This document shows positions 1 through 8,577 of a stretch of DNA of 64,000 nt, in pieces. Position numbers and translations under genes: made by a program. The DNA is from Flavobacterium sp. NKUCC04_CG (GTDB taxonomy: Bacteria; Bacteroidota; Bacteroidia; Flavobacteriales; Flavobacteriaceae). Location: NCBI RefSeq assembly GCF_019345525.1, contig NZ_JAHKRA010000008.1, positions 1-64,000 on the forward strand. The letters run 5' to 3'. The number at the start of each line of letters is the position of its first letter. The first letter of the stretch is position 1. The notes under the pieces are model-generated. The model saw only the letters and a program-made list of their open reading frames with translations. It was not told the DNA's origin and made no database searches.

Positions 1-150
1 ATACGCTGATACGCTGATACGCTGATACGCTGATACGCTGATACGCTGATACGCTGATACGCTGATACGCTGATACGCTGATACGCTGATACGCTGATAC
101 GCTGATACGCGGATGGGCGTATTCGCAAATGGGCGGATGGGCCTATAGAC
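1..150. repeat. 8-bp tandem repeat array, partly degenerate, cut by window edge
   Basis: Thirteen exact copies of ATACGCTG fill bases 1-104, and the array probably continues left of the window. From 105 the same 8-bp pitch continues with changed bases: in the phase NNATNNGC the units are GGATGGGC, GTATTCGC, AAATGGGC, GGATGGGC and CTATAGAC, ending at 150. The pitch and the fixed AT and GC positions match arrays at 16866-17048 and 47920-47967. There is no coding frame. The array ends about 43 bases before the smpB -7 box. Confidence 0.95.
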
Positions 151-193
151 ATCCAAGAAAAAATTCCAATTAACGAATAAGCAATTTTTTTAC

Positions 194-201
194 TACATTT
201 G
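194..201 (+). promoter_or_regulatory. -7 box (TACATTTG) of smpB
   Basis: TACATTTG matches the Bacteroidota -7 consensus TAnnTTTG. It ends five bases before the smpB ATG, so transcription would start at or next to the start codon and the mRNA may be leaderless. No convincing -33 box is seen. Confidence 0.6.
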
Positions 202-205
202 TTTT

Positions 206-658
206 ATGCAAAAATTTGTAAACATATTAAATAAACGCGCGAGATACGATTACGAAATTCTCGAAAAATATACAGCTGGAATGGTATTAGCTGGAAGCGA
301 AATCAAATCGATTCGATTGGGTAAAGCCGGAATAACCGAAAGTTTTTGCGAATTTCAAGGTCATGAATTATTCGCAATCAATACCCATATTGAAGAATAC
401 GCTTTTAGCAAACATTTTAACCACAAACCCAAAACCGAGCGCAAACTACTACTCAATAAAAAAGAGTTAAAAAGTTTATTAAAAAGCGTTCAAAACAAAG
501 GTCTAACCATCATACCGCTACGACTATTCACCAATGACAAAGGTTTGGCCAAGTTGGAAATTGGGCTGTGTAAAGGAAAAAAGAATTACGACAAAAGAGA
601 TAGTATCAAGGACCGCGATAACCAACGCGATTTGGATCGAATTAAAAAGGATTTTTAA
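206..658 (+). CDS. smpB: SsrA-binding protein SmpB
   Basis: SmpB binds tmRNA (SsrA) and brings it to ribosomes stalled on broken mRNA during trans-translation. The 150-aa product has the family hallmarks: an N-terminal segment NKRARYDYEI, the core AGMVLAGSEIKSIR, the strand LAKLEIGLCKGKKNYDKR, and a basic C-terminal tail rich in Lys, Arg and Asp (about residues 128-150) that enters the mRNA channel in known homologues. Length is normal for the family. The ATG at 206 lies directly downstream of a TAnnTTTG box. The neighbouring gene pcm is convergent, so smpB appears monocistronic. No ssrA gene is visible in the window. Confidence 0.97.
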   Translation: MQKFVNILNKRARYDYEILEKYTAGMVLAGSEIKSIRLGKAGITESFCEFQGHELFAINTHIEEYAFSKHFNHKPKTERKLLLNKKELKSLLKSVQNKGLTIIPLRLFTNDKGLAKLEIGLCKGKKNYDKRDSIKDRDNQRDLDRIKKDF

Positions 659-664
659 TTCTTG

Positions 665-690
665 ACTAATCACTATTATTAGTGATTAGT
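665..690. terminator. Hairpin between smpB and pcm (bidirectional terminator candidate)
   Basis: Ten-base perfect arms ACTAATCACT (665-674) and AGTGATTAGT (681-690) flank a 6-base loop. The hairpin lies between convergent genes and overlaps the pcm stop codon. It lacks a strong T-run, so its terminator role is inferred from position. Confidence 0.5.
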
Positions 691-1327
691 TCCTATCCTC
701 TAACATGGGAACAAAACGAAAATCGCCAAATTCATGTTTTTCAAATTGAGTTTCCGATTTTCGAATCAATAAAGTCATGATTTGCACCTCTTCTCCTACC
801 GGTATCACTAAGCGTCCTCCTATTTTAAGTTGAGCCATCAAAGGCTGTGGTATAAACGGTGCTCCAGCGGTAACGATGATCGAGTCAAATGGCGCAAAAT
901 TCGGCAATCCTTTATAACCATCACCGAAAGTTAAATGCCGTGCTCTCACTCCTAACTTAGGCAGCAATTGCGATGTTTTTTTATACAATTCATTTTGTCG
1001 TTCTACACTGAATACCCGAGCACCCATAGCGAATAATACCGCGGTTTGGTAGCCCGAACCGGTGCCTATTTCCAAAACCTTATCGTCTTTAGTCAATTCT
1101 AACAACTGCGATTGAAAAGCCACCGTATAGGGCTGTGAAATCGTTTGTCCTGCACCAATTGGGAAAGCGGTATCTTGATAGGCAAAATCTTCAAAACTCG
1201 AGTCTAAAAACAGATGACGAGGTATCGATTTGATTGCTTGAAGTACATTTTTGTCGGTAATTCCCTTTCGTTGTAAAACGTTCACTAACTGATTTCGAAG
1301 TCCTTGATGTTTGGCAGAATCTTTCAC
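686..1327 (-). CDS. pcm: Protein-L-isoaspartate O-methyltransferase
   Basis: This enzyme uses S-adenosylmethionine to methylate isoaspartate residues in damaged proteins so they can be repaired. The 213-aa protein carries the SAM-binding motif VLEIGTGSGYQTA at residues 84-96, the upstream PIGAGQTISQPYTVA signature around 56-70 that is typical of Pcm, and PFDSIIVTAGAP further on. The chosen start is GTG at 1327; no in-frame ATG lies just upstream. An 18-base inverted repeat sits 17 bases upstream of the start. It is transcribed toward smpB. Confidence 0.95.
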   Translation of the reverse strand: MKDSAKHQGLRNQLVNVLQRKGITDKNVLQAIKSIPRHLFLDSSFEDFAYQDTAFPIGAGQTISQPYTVAFQSQLLELTKDDKVLEIGTGSGYQTAVLFAMGARVFSVERQNELYKKTSQLLPKLGVRARHLTFGDGYKGLPNFAPFDSIIVTAGAPFIPQPLMAQLKIGGRLVIPVGEEVQIMTLLIRKSETQFEKHEFGDFRFVPMLEDRN

Positions 1328-1343
1328 TATTGCATATATTAAT

Positions 1344-1361
1344 TTGCGTAAAATTACGCAA
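1344..1361. promoter_or_regulatory. 18-bp inverted repeat upstream of pcm
   Basis: TTGCGTAA and TTACGCAA are perfect 8-base inverted arms separated by AA. The site lies in the pcm/oxidoreductase divergent interval, 17 bases upstream of the pcm GTG. The symmetry suits a dimeric DNA-binding protein, but no regulator is identified. Confidence 0.4.
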
Positions 1362-1453
1362 TATTTCAGTACAAAAACAGCCTAAAACCTAAGTAGAATA
1401 AAGATTCCGGAAAAGTTTAGACTTTAAATCTTAGGGATTAAGCAAATATGTTT

Positions 1454-1461
1454 TATTTTTG
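1454..1461 (+). promoter_or_regulatory. -7 box (TATTTTTG) of the Gfo/Idh/MocA gene
   Basis: TATTTTTG matches TAnnTTTG and ends 17 bases before the ATG at 1479. A TTAG about 20 bases upstream is a weak -33 candidate. Confidence 0.5.
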
Positions 1462-1478
1462 TTCCAAATAGAATTTTT

Positions 1479-2444
1479 ATGTTGAAAATTGGGGTATTGG
1501 GAGCAGGACACTTAGGTAAAATTCACCTTCGTTTACTGAATCAATCGGATAAATATGAATTAGTAGGATTTTATGATCCATTTCAAGAAAATGCTAAAAA
1601 AGTAGCTGCTGAATTTGGCTATAAATCATTTGACAGCATAGCCGAATTAATCGCAGCGGTAGATGTAGTAGATATTGTTACTCCGACCCTATCGCATTTT
1701 GATTGTGCTAAACAAGCGATAGAACAAGGCAAACACGTTTTTCTCGAGAAACCCATTACCAATACGGTCGAAGAAGCAGACGAATTGATTGCATTAGCCA
1801 AACAATACGGCGTAAAAGGACAGGTTGGACATGTGGAGCGATTTAATCCCGCTTTTCAAGCGATTAAAGCTAAGATTGAGCAACCCATGTTTATAGAAAC
1901 CCATCGATTAGCCGAGTTTAACCCACGCGGAACCGATGTTCCAGTAGTCTTGGATTTGATGATACACGACTTGGATGTTATTCTAAGCGTTGTCAATTCT
2001 CCCGTAACAAAGGTTAGCGCAAGTGGCGTTTCCATTTTAAGCGAATCCCCAGATATCGCCAATGCGCGTGTCGAATTTGAAAACGGTTGTGTTGCCAATA
2101 TTACAGCGAGTAGAATTTCGATGAAAAATATGCGCAAAACGCGTTTTTTCCAAAAAGATGCCTATATCTCAGTTGATTATTTAGAAAAAATCTGCGAGGT
2201 GGTCAAAATGAAAGAAGCTCCGGAAACTCCAGGAGATTTTGATTTGATTTTTCAAAATGCCGAAGGGGTTTCAAAACAAATCTATTACGACAATCCTAAA
2301 GTCGGCAGTAACAACGCTATTTTAGAGGAGCTCGAAACCTTTGCTGATGCAATCAACAACCAAACTACCCCGGTAGTCACCTTAGAAGACGGTGCAGCGG
2401 CTTTGCGATTGGCTCACCAAATTATCGGTTGTTTTAAAAAATAA
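1479..2444 (+). CDS. Gfo/Idh/MocA family NAD(P)-dependent oxidoreductase
   Basis: The 321-aa protein has an N-terminal Rossmann fold with GAGHLG at residues 8-13 and the family motif EKP at 90-92 (FLEKPITNT), where the lysine is the usual catalytic residue. The C-terminal part contains the GFO/IDH/MocA alpha/beta domain, with GHVERFNPAF and DLMIHDLDVIL as in many Bacteroidota members. Substrate cannot be named: the family acts on sugars, inositols, bile pigments and others. It has its own TAnnTTTG promoter and is followed 111 bases later by a 3-hydroxybutyryl-CoA dehydrogenase on the same strand. Confidence 0.9.
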   Translation: MLKIGVLGAGHLGKIHLRLLNQSDKYELVGFYDPFQENAKKVAAEFGYKSFDSIAELIAAVDVVDIVTPTLSHFDCAKQAIEQGKHVFLEKPITNTVEEADELIALAKQYGVKGQVGHVERFNPAFQAIKAKIEQPMFIETHRLAEFNPRGTDVPVVLDLMIHDLDVILSVVNSPVTKVSASGVSILSESPDIANARVEFENGCVANITASRISMKNMRKTRFFQKDAYISVDYLEKICEVVKMKEAPETPGDFDLIFQNAEGVSKQIYYDNPKVGSNNAILEELETFADAINNQTTPVVTLEDGAAALRLAHQIIGCFKK

Positions 2445-2555
2445 ATCGCAAACCAACATATTACCCAATCACCAAGTGTTTCACAAGGATTTAAAACGCC
2501 GAGTAACACTCAAGCGATTACATAGGAACTTAAATACAAAATAAATTAAACACAT

Positions 2556-3443
2556 ATGAAAAATATAGCTGTAATCGGTGCAGGAACTATGGGAAATGGA
2601 ATTGCCCATACTTTTGCTCAAAAAGGATTTAAAGTATTTTTAATTGATATTTCTGAAAAATCAATTGAAATGGGAATGAATACCATTCTTAAAAACTTAG
2701 ATAGAATGATTGCAAAAGGCGCTATTACAGAAGCCGATAAAAAAGCAACTATCGAAAACATCATAACTTACAACGACATTAAAGACGGCGTAATCAATGC
2801 GGATTTAGTGGTTGAAGCGGCTACAGAAAACAGCACTTTGAAGTTAAATATATTTAAAGAATTAAGCCAAGTTTGTTCTAAAGACACCATACTAGCTACC
2901 AACACATCATCTATTTCCATTACCCAAATCGCTTCTGTGGTATCCCATCCAGAACGCGTTATCGGTATGCATTTTATGAATCCGGTGCCTATTATGAAAT
3001 TGGTTGAAATCATCCGCGGTTACAACACCTCTGATGCCGTGACTCAACAAATCATGGATTTGTCTAAACAATTGGATAAAACTCCAGTGGAAGTTAATGA
3101 CTATCCGGGATTTGTCGCAAATAGAATTTTGATGCCGATGATTAACGAATCCATTGAAACGCTATACAACGGCGTTGCTGGTGTAGAGGAAATCGACACG
3201 GTAATGAAATTGGGTATGGCTCATCCAATGGGACCACTACAATTAGCAGATTTCATCGGACTAGATGTTTGTCTATCGATTTTAAACGTGATGCATGACG
3301 GCTTTAAAAACCCAAAATACGCACCTTGTCCTTTATTGGTAAACATGGTAATGGCTGGAAAACTGGGTGTAAAATCAGGAGAGGGCTTTTACGACTACGC
3401 TGAAAGCAAAAAAGCTGAAAAAGTGGCCAAAATGTTTTCATAA
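2556..3443 (+). CDS. 3-hydroxybutyryl-CoA dehydrogenase
   Basis: It oxidises or forms 3-hydroxyacyl-CoA with NAD(P) in butanoate or fatty-acid metabolism. The 295-aa protein starts with the NAD-binding motif GAGTMGNGIAH (7-17), has the ATNTSSISIT segment, the catalytic-histidine region GMHFMNPVPIMKLVEI (about 140-155), and DYPGFVANRILMPMINE opening the C-terminal helical domain. It ends with the usual GEGFYDY motif. Size is typical of the stand-alone enzyme (PaaH/Hbd type), not the FadB fusion. Whether it serves beta-oxidation or butanoate metabolism cannot be told from context. Confidence 0.93.
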   Translation: MKNIAVIGAGTMGNGIAHTFAQKGFKVFLIDISEKSIEMGMNTILKNLDRMIAKGAITEADKKATIENIITYNDIKDGVINADLVVEAATENSTLKLNIFKELSQVCSKDTILATNTSSISITQIASVVSHPERVIGMHFMNPVPIMKLVEIIRGYNTSDAVTQQIMDLSKQLDKTPVEVNDYPGFVANRILMPMINESIETLYNGVAGVEEIDTVMKLGMAHPMGPLQLADFIGLDVCLSILNVMHDGFKNPKYAPCPLLVNMVMAGKLGVKSGEGFYDYAESKKAEKVAKMFS

Positions 3444-3520
3444 GCACCGCCTTTTAATAATATAAAAAAGTATTGGGCTTTAGAGCCCAATATCTTTTCA
3501 TCTTTATAATCTGCTTTACA

Positions 3521-4738
3521 ATGGCAAAAATTACTCCATTTCAAGGCTTGCGACCTACCTCAGATAAAGTCAGTTTGGTGACCACCCGTTCTTATGACGA
3601 CTACAGCACCACAGAACTCGCTTATTCTTTAGAATTTAATCCCTTTTCCTTTTTACACATACTGAATCCGGCCTACGCCAATCAGCAAAAAGTAAATATC
3701 GAAAAGCGGTATAAGGCCGTAGCAACCAAATTTATGGATTTTAAAAAAGAGGGTATCTTTGTCAAAGAAGATAATCCCGTTTTTTATTTGTACCAAATCG
3801 AATCTAAAAACCATCAATTCACCGGTATTTTAGCGGGTACTGCTATTGAAGATTATCAGAATAACTTAATTAAAAAACACGAAGATACCCTCGAATACCG
3901 CGTTCATACTTTTAAAGACTATTTGCATTTTACGCGATTCAATACCGAGCCGGTTTTGTTGATGTATCCCGAAAATAAAGCACTGAATGCCTGGATAAAC
4001 GAATTTAAGCAAAAGCAGGCTTTATACCATTTTACTACTTCCAACAAGGAAAAACACACCTTATGGAAGATTGATCAAGTCAGTGATCAAAATTGGCTGA
4101 TCGAAACCTTTGGTTCTATTGAACAGCTATATATCGCTGATGGTCACCACCGTTCTGCTTCTGCCGAACTGTTATACAAACAAGATCACGCATCCAACAA
4201 TCCTCATCTGGATTATTTTATGAGTTTCCTTATTGCGGAAAACAACATCAAAATTTACGAATACAACCGTTTGATTCACGATCTAAATCAGCATTCAAAA
4301 ACGGACTTCCTACAATTGTTAAATGAAAAGTTTGTCGTAAAAAACAAAAAACAGCAACTGTGGAAACCGACCAAAAAAACGGAATTTGGTATGTATCTCG
4401 ACGGTGAATTTTATTCGTTGCAATTAAAGAGTACCGGCAATTCCGAAGGGGTTTTAAATAATTTAGACGCACAAGTACTGTATACCGAACTACTACACCC
4501 TATTTTAGGTGTCGAAGACTTACGCACAGACAGTCGCATCGAATATGTTCCCGGAACCGAATCGATCATCACCATCAAAGAAATGGTTGATAGTGGCGAA
4601 TTTGAGGTTGGATTTATGTTGTATCCTACAAATGTGACAGAAATTAAAGAACTTGCCGATAATAATCAAATTATGCCACCAAAAAGTACTTATATTGAAC
4701 CCAAATTTAGAAGTGGGTTAATCATCTATGAAATTTAA
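3521..4738 (+). CDS. DUF1015 family protein
   Basis: The 405-aa protein belongs to DUF1015, whose biochemical function is not established. Family features are MAKITPFQGLRPTSDKV at the N-terminus, the YIADGHHRSASAELLY motif near residue 203, and a C-terminal region with DSGEFEVGFMLYPT and IMPPKSTYIEPKFRSGL. The frame is open back to 3473, but those 16 extra residues are not family-like; the ATG at 3521 gives the normal N-terminus. In many Bacteroidota the family sits next to serine-biosynthesis genes, which are not seen here. A YggS gene follows six bases later, suggesting cotranscription. Confidence 0.9.
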   Translation: MAKITPFQGLRPTSDKVSLVTTRSYDDYSTTELAYSLEFNPFSFLHILNPAYANQQKVNIEKRYKAVATKFMDFKKEGIFVKEDNPVFYLYQIESKNHQFTGILAGTAIEDYQNNLIKKHEDTLEYRVHTFKDYLHFTRFNTEPVLLMYPENKALNAWINEFKQKQALYHFTTSNKEKHTLWKIDQVSDQNWLIETFGSIEQLYIADGHHRSASAELLYKQDHASNNPHLDYFMSFLIAENNIKIYEYNRLIHDLNQHSKTDFLQLLNEKFVVKNKKQQLWKPTKKTEFGMYLDGEFYSLQLKSTGNSEGVLNNLDAQVLYTELLHPILGVEDLRTDSRIEYVPGTESIITIKEMVDSGEFEVGFMLYPTNVTEIKELADNNQIMPPKSTYIEPKFRSGLIIYEI

Positions 4739-4744
4739 AGAATC

Positions 4745-5416
4745 ATGACTATAGCATCTCGTTTATTGGAAATTAAAAAGGCACTACCTGCAGGGGTAAC
4801 CTTGGTTGCGGTTTCAAAAACCAAACCGGTGGAAGATATTTTGGAAGCATATGAAGCCGGACAAAGAATCTTTGGAGAGAACAAAATTCAAGAGATGTCA
4901 GATAAATTCGAGGTTTTACCGAGAGACATTCAGTGGCATATGATTGGACATGTCCAAACCAACAAGGTGAAATATATGGCCCCTTTTGTCAGTTTAATCC
5001 ACGGTGTGGATAGTTTTAGACTGCTTAGGGAAATAGACAAACAAGCCAAGAGAAACGAACGCATCATTCCGTGTTTGTTACAAGTATATATAGCCGACGA
5101 AGAAACCAAATTTGGGCTCGAAGAATCCGAACTCGATGAAATATTGACTTCGCCAGCATTAAAAGAACTAAAAAACATCAAGATTGTAGGTTTGATGGCC
5201 ATGGCCACCTTTACAGATGATCAGAACAAAATAAAAAAGGAATTTGACCATTTAAATGCGATCTTTCATCGGGTACAGCTTCAATATAAAGAACTTGAAA
5301 ATGTAGACTTTAAAGAGCTCTCAATAGGGATGAGTAACGATTATATCACGGCTATAAGCTCTGGCAGCACCATGATACGAATTGGTAGTACTATTTTCGG
5401 CAGTCGTAATTATTAA
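4745..5416 (+). CDS. YggS family pyridoxal phosphate homeostasis protein
   Basis: Members (YggS, PROSC/PLPBP) bind pyridoxal 5'-phosphate in a TIM-barrel fold like the alanine racemase N-domain and help control cellular PLP and amino-acid balance. The 223-aa protein has the PLP-lysine motif AVSKTKP (Lys25), FGENKIQE, WHMIGHVQTNKVK and the C-terminal phosphate-binding signature LSIGMSNDYITAI followed by RIGSTIFG. It begins six bases after the DUF1015 stop and is followed 19 bases later by the exonuclease gene, so these three genes probably form one transcript. Confidence 0.94.
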   Translation: MTIASRLLEIKKALPAGVTLVAVSKTKPVEDILEAYEAGQRIFGENKIQEMSDKFEVLPRDIQWHMIGHVQTNKVKYMAPFVSLIHGVDSFRLLREIDKQAKRNERIIPCLLQVYIADEETKFGLEESELDEILTSPALKELKNIKIVGLMAMATFTDDQNKIKKEFDHLNAIFHRVQLQYKELENVDFKELSIGMSNDYITAISSGSTMIRIGSTIFGSRNY

Positions 5417-5435
5417 TATATAATCTTGTAAGAAT

Positions 5436-6785
5436 TTGTACGCCATATTAGATATTGAAACCACTGGGGGACAATTTAATGAAGAAGGCATTACTGAAAT
5501 TGCCATCTATAGATTTGATGGCACTCAGGTGGTTGATCAATTCATTAGTTTAGTCAATCCCGAAATTGAGATACAGCCCTTTGTAGTAAAACTTACGGGT
5601 ATCAATAATGCTATGTTGCGCTCGGCACCCAAATTTTATGAAGTGGCAAAACGCATTTTAGAAATCACACAAGATTGTGTAGTTGTTGCTCATAATGCCG
5701 AGTTTGATTATCGTATTCTACGCACTGAATTTAGGCGTTTGGGTTATGATTTCCGACGACCAACCCTATGCACGGTCGAATTGTCTAAGAAATTGATTCT
5801 AGAACAACAATCGTATAGTTTGGGTAAACTCGTACGCTCATTGGGTATCCCTATTGCAGATCGACACAGAGCCAATGGCGACGCCATAGCCACCTTAAAG
5901 TTGTTTCAACTACTCTTGTCTAAAGATTTGGAAAAAAACATACTTACAGAGATGATTAAATCCGACATCAAAATCGGAATTGCTCCAAAACTGTTGGATA
6001 TCGTAGAGCAACTTCCCTCTTCTACGGGAATTTACTATATACACAACCAAATGGGTACTATCATTTTTATTGGCAGAAGTACCAATATCAAAAAGAAAGT
6101 GAGCCAAAACTTTACCAGCAACACTGCGCTGTTTAAAAAAATTCAAAAAGAAGCCTATACCGTTACTTTTGAAAAAACAGGCAATGAATTGATTGCTTTA
6201 CTGAAGGAATCCGAGGAAATAGCAGTCAATAAACCCATTTACAATAAAGTAAGCCCTAAAGCGATTTATCCGTATTCGCTTTATATAAAAACCAATACCG
6301 CCGGTTTCCTATATTTTTCTATTGAGAAGACCGATGGACGCAAAAAGAATATTATGGCATTTAATTCTCCTTCTGAAGGCCTTAAGTTTACAGAGAAAAT
6401 TATTTTAGATCATGATTTAAATCCCTTTATCGCTCAATTCAATACCAAAAACAATAAAAAAATAAATAGCGAAAGCTTTTCTGAAGATAGTGTCGAGGCC
6501 TTTTCTCAATACAATCCCAGACTATTGTCAGCGGTCCAGGATTATGTTTTAGACGATAAAAACATACTGTTAGTTGATAAAGGCCGTAAAATAGAAGAAA
6601 AAAGTGCGGTTGTACTCGAGGAAGGAAAGCTTATGGGCTATTGTTATTACGACCTCAATTATCAAATTACCGCTAAGGAGCGCTTACAGAGTATTTTGAT
6701 ACCGCTTGCTTTCCACAGAAACCACAGAAATATTATTCTAAACTACATGAATAAACGTCGAGGATATAAACTACTTAAGTTTTAA
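5436..6785 (+). CDS. DEDDh exonuclease fused to a GIY-YIG nuclease domain
   Basis: The 449-aa protein joins two nuclease modules. Residues 1-165 are a DnaQ-like 3'-5' exonuclease with DIETTG (ExoI), AHNAEFDYRI (ExoII) and HRANGDA (ExoIII, DEDDh type). Residues about 190-275 are a UvrC/Cho-like GIY-YIG domain, with GIYYI, FIGRS and the helix ending LLKESEEIAVNKPIYN that holds the expected glutamate. The remaining C-terminal 170 residues are unassigned. The start is a TTG at 5436, giving the DIETTG motif at residue 5. A role in repair or DNA processing is inferred. Confidence 0.88.
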   Translation: MYAILDIETTGGQFNEEGITEIAIYRFDGTQVVDQFISLVNPEIEIQPFVVKLTGINNAMLRSAPKFYEVAKRILEITQDCVVVAHNAEFDYRILRTEFRRLGYDFRRPTLCTVELSKKLILEQQSYSLGKLVRSLGIPIADRHRANGDAIATLKLFQLLLSKDLEKNILTEMIKSDIKIGIAPKLLDIVEQLPSSTGIYYIHNQMGTIIFIGRSTNIKKKVSQNFTSNTALFKKIQKEAYTVTFEKTGNELIALLKESEEIAVNKPIYNKVSPKAIYPYSLYIKTNTAGFLYFSIEKTDGRKKNIMAFNSPSEGLKFTEKIILDHDLNPFIAQFNTKNNKKINSESFSEDSVEAFSQYNPRLLSAVQDYVLDDKNILLVDKGRKIEEKSAVVLEEGKLMGYCYYDLNYQITAKERLQSILIPLAFHRNHRNIILNYMNKRRGYKLLKF

Positions 6786-6808
6786 TTATTTAAGAAATAC
6801 GTACTATC

Positions 6809-7654
6809 ATGCAGAAAAAATTTAAGAATAAATATGATATTCTAAAGCAGAAGATATATATCATTATTTACGGTTCCAACACCTTTGCTGGCAAACTATT
6901 TGACCTCCTTTTATTGGGGGTTATTTTACTTAGTGTATTGTTGGTTATGTTGGAATCAATTGAACAGCTAGATACCAAATACCACACTTTTATCATCGTA
7001 TCAGAATGGATCATTACGGTATTCTTTTCAATTGAATATACGTTGAGAATTATCTGTAATAAAAAGCCGCTCAAATACATATTTAGTTTTTATGGAATCG
7101 TCGATTTGATTTCGATATTACCGATGTATTTATCTTTTTTTATACCTGGTTCTCGTATACTGTCGGTAGTAAGAGCTTTGCGTTTATTACGCCTGTTTGG
7201 CATTCTAAATTTGATGCCTTATGTGGGACAAGAGTCCCATTTAAAATTGGCCTTAATAGCGAGTAGAACAAAAATCATCGTGTTTGTATATTTTATTTTG
7301 ATCGTTTCCGTTCTATTAGGAGCATTAATGTACGTTATAGAAGGCAAGGAAAGCGGATTCACCAGTATACCAACCAGTATATATTGGTGTATAGTAACCT
7401 TGACTACAGTCGGATACGGAGATATAGCTCCCGTAACCACACTGGGGCAAATCATCGCGTCGTTTATTATGATTATGGGATACGGTATTATTGCTGTTCC
7501 TACCGGAATTGTTACCGCTGAATTTGCCAATGCCAAAAGAAATAGGCTCCAAAATAAAAACCGCAATTGTCCTTCTTGTACTACAATTATTTATGATGAA
7601 GATTCAAACTACTGCTATAACTGCGGTCAAAAATTAAAAAATGTCTACAAGTAA
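6809..7654 (+). CDS. Voltage-gated K+ channel-like ion transporter with C-terminal zinc ribbon
   Basis: The 281-aa membrane protein has the six-segment plan of Kv-type channels. Hydrophobic segments run from about residue 30 to 235. A positively charged S4-like helix, SRILSVVRALRLLRLFG, lies near 115-131, and the K+ selectivity filter TVGYGD is at 200-205. After the last membrane segment comes a short tail with two CxxC pairs (Cys254/257 and Cys269/272), a zinc-ribbon pattern in place of an RCK domain. Its 3' end overlaps miaA by 14 bases, so translation may be coupled. Confidence 0.9.
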   Translation: MQKKFKNKYDILKQKIYIIIYGSNTFAGKLFDLLLLGVILLSVLLVMLESIEQLDTKYHTFIIVSEWIITVFFSIEYTLRIICNKKPLKYIFSFYGIVDLISILPMYLSFFIPGSRILSVVRALRLLRLFGILNLMPYVGQESHLKLALIASRTKIIVFVYFILIVSVLLGALMYVIEGKESGFTSIPTSIYWCIVTLTTVGYGDIAPVTTLGQIIASFIMIMGYGIIAVPTGIVTAEFANAKRNRLQNKNRNCPSCTTIIYDEDSNYCYNCGQKLKNVYK

Positions 7655-8564
7655 TAATTATTTAATCACTATAGTTGGCCCTACTGCCATTGGAAAAACA
7701 GCCTTAGCTATTGAAATAGCACAGCATTACCGTTGCGAAATCATCTCTTGCGACAGTCGTCAGTTTTACAAAGAAATGAGCATAGGAACAGCAGTCCCTA
7801 GCACGGACGAATTGGCTGCGGTTCCCCATCACTTTATACAGGATAAGAGCATTGAAAAGCCTTATACTGTGGGAGATTTTGAACGTGATGCACTTGAAAA
7901 ACTCGATGAACTGTTCGCGAAAAATTCCATTCAGGTTATGGTTGGTGGTTCTGGTCTATTTGTCAACGCTGTTTTAAACGGATTAGACGAGTTTCCTGAG
8001 GTGAAACCCGAAATTCGCGACATGCTCAATGCGCAATTCAACGATTTGGGATTGGAACATTTGCAAAATCAATTAAAAGAACTTGACCCGATTCATTATA
8101 CGAAGGTTGCCCTTCAAAATCCGCAACGCGTGATTCGCGCTTTAGAAGTTTGTATCAGCAGCGGTAAACCCTATTCCTCTTTCTTAAATCAGAAGGAAGG
8201 AAGCAGAAACTTTACCCCTATCGTTATTGGTTTAGAAGCCGAACGCGAATTTATGTATAGTCGCATTAACTTACGCGTCGAACAAATGATGTCTCACGGT
8301 TTGTTGGAAGAGTCGAAAAAATTGTATCCATACAAAAACTTAAATGCTTTACAAACCGTTGGCTATCGCGAATTATTTTCCTACTTGGACAACGAAATAA
8401 GTTTGGATTTTGCCGTCTCAGAAATCCAAAAAAACACCCGTAGATTTGCCAAGAGACAATTAACCTGGTTTAAGAGAACACAAGGAATACAATGGTTTAA
8501 TATACAAACTCCTTTGGTAGAAATACTAAACCACATCAATCAACAACAGTCACCACAAATTTAA
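7641..8564 (+). CDS. miaA: tRNA dimethylallyltransferase
   Basis: MiaA transfers a dimethylallyl group from DMAPP to N6 of A37 in tRNAs that read codons starting with U. The 307-aa protein has the P-loop GPTAIGKT (13-20), the substrate motif SCDSRQFYKEMSIGTA, the PHHFI segment, GGSGLFVNA, and the C-terminal KNTRRFAKRQLTWFK. Length is normal. The start lies inside the end of the channel gene in another frame. Confidence 0.97.
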   Translation: MSTSNNYLITIVGPTAIGKTALAIEIAQHYRCEIISCDSRQFYKEMSIGTAVPSTDELAAVPHHFIQDKSIEKPYTVGDFERDALEKLDELFAKNSIQVMVGGSGLFVNAVLNGLDEFPEVKPEIRDMLNAQFNDLGLEHLQNQLKELDPIHYTKVALQNPQRVIRALEVCISSGKPYSSFLNQKEGSRNFTPIVIGLEAEREFMYSRINLRVEQMMSHGLLEESKKLYPYKNLNALQTVGYRELFSYLDNEISLDFAVSEIQKNTRRFAKRQLTWFKRTQGIQWFNIQTPLVEILNHINQQQSPQI

Positions 8565-8577
8565 AAATAACGTCCCA

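Noticed and set aside
1..150. CRISPR array
   Set aside because: The unit is 8 bases with no spacers, and no cas genes are present.
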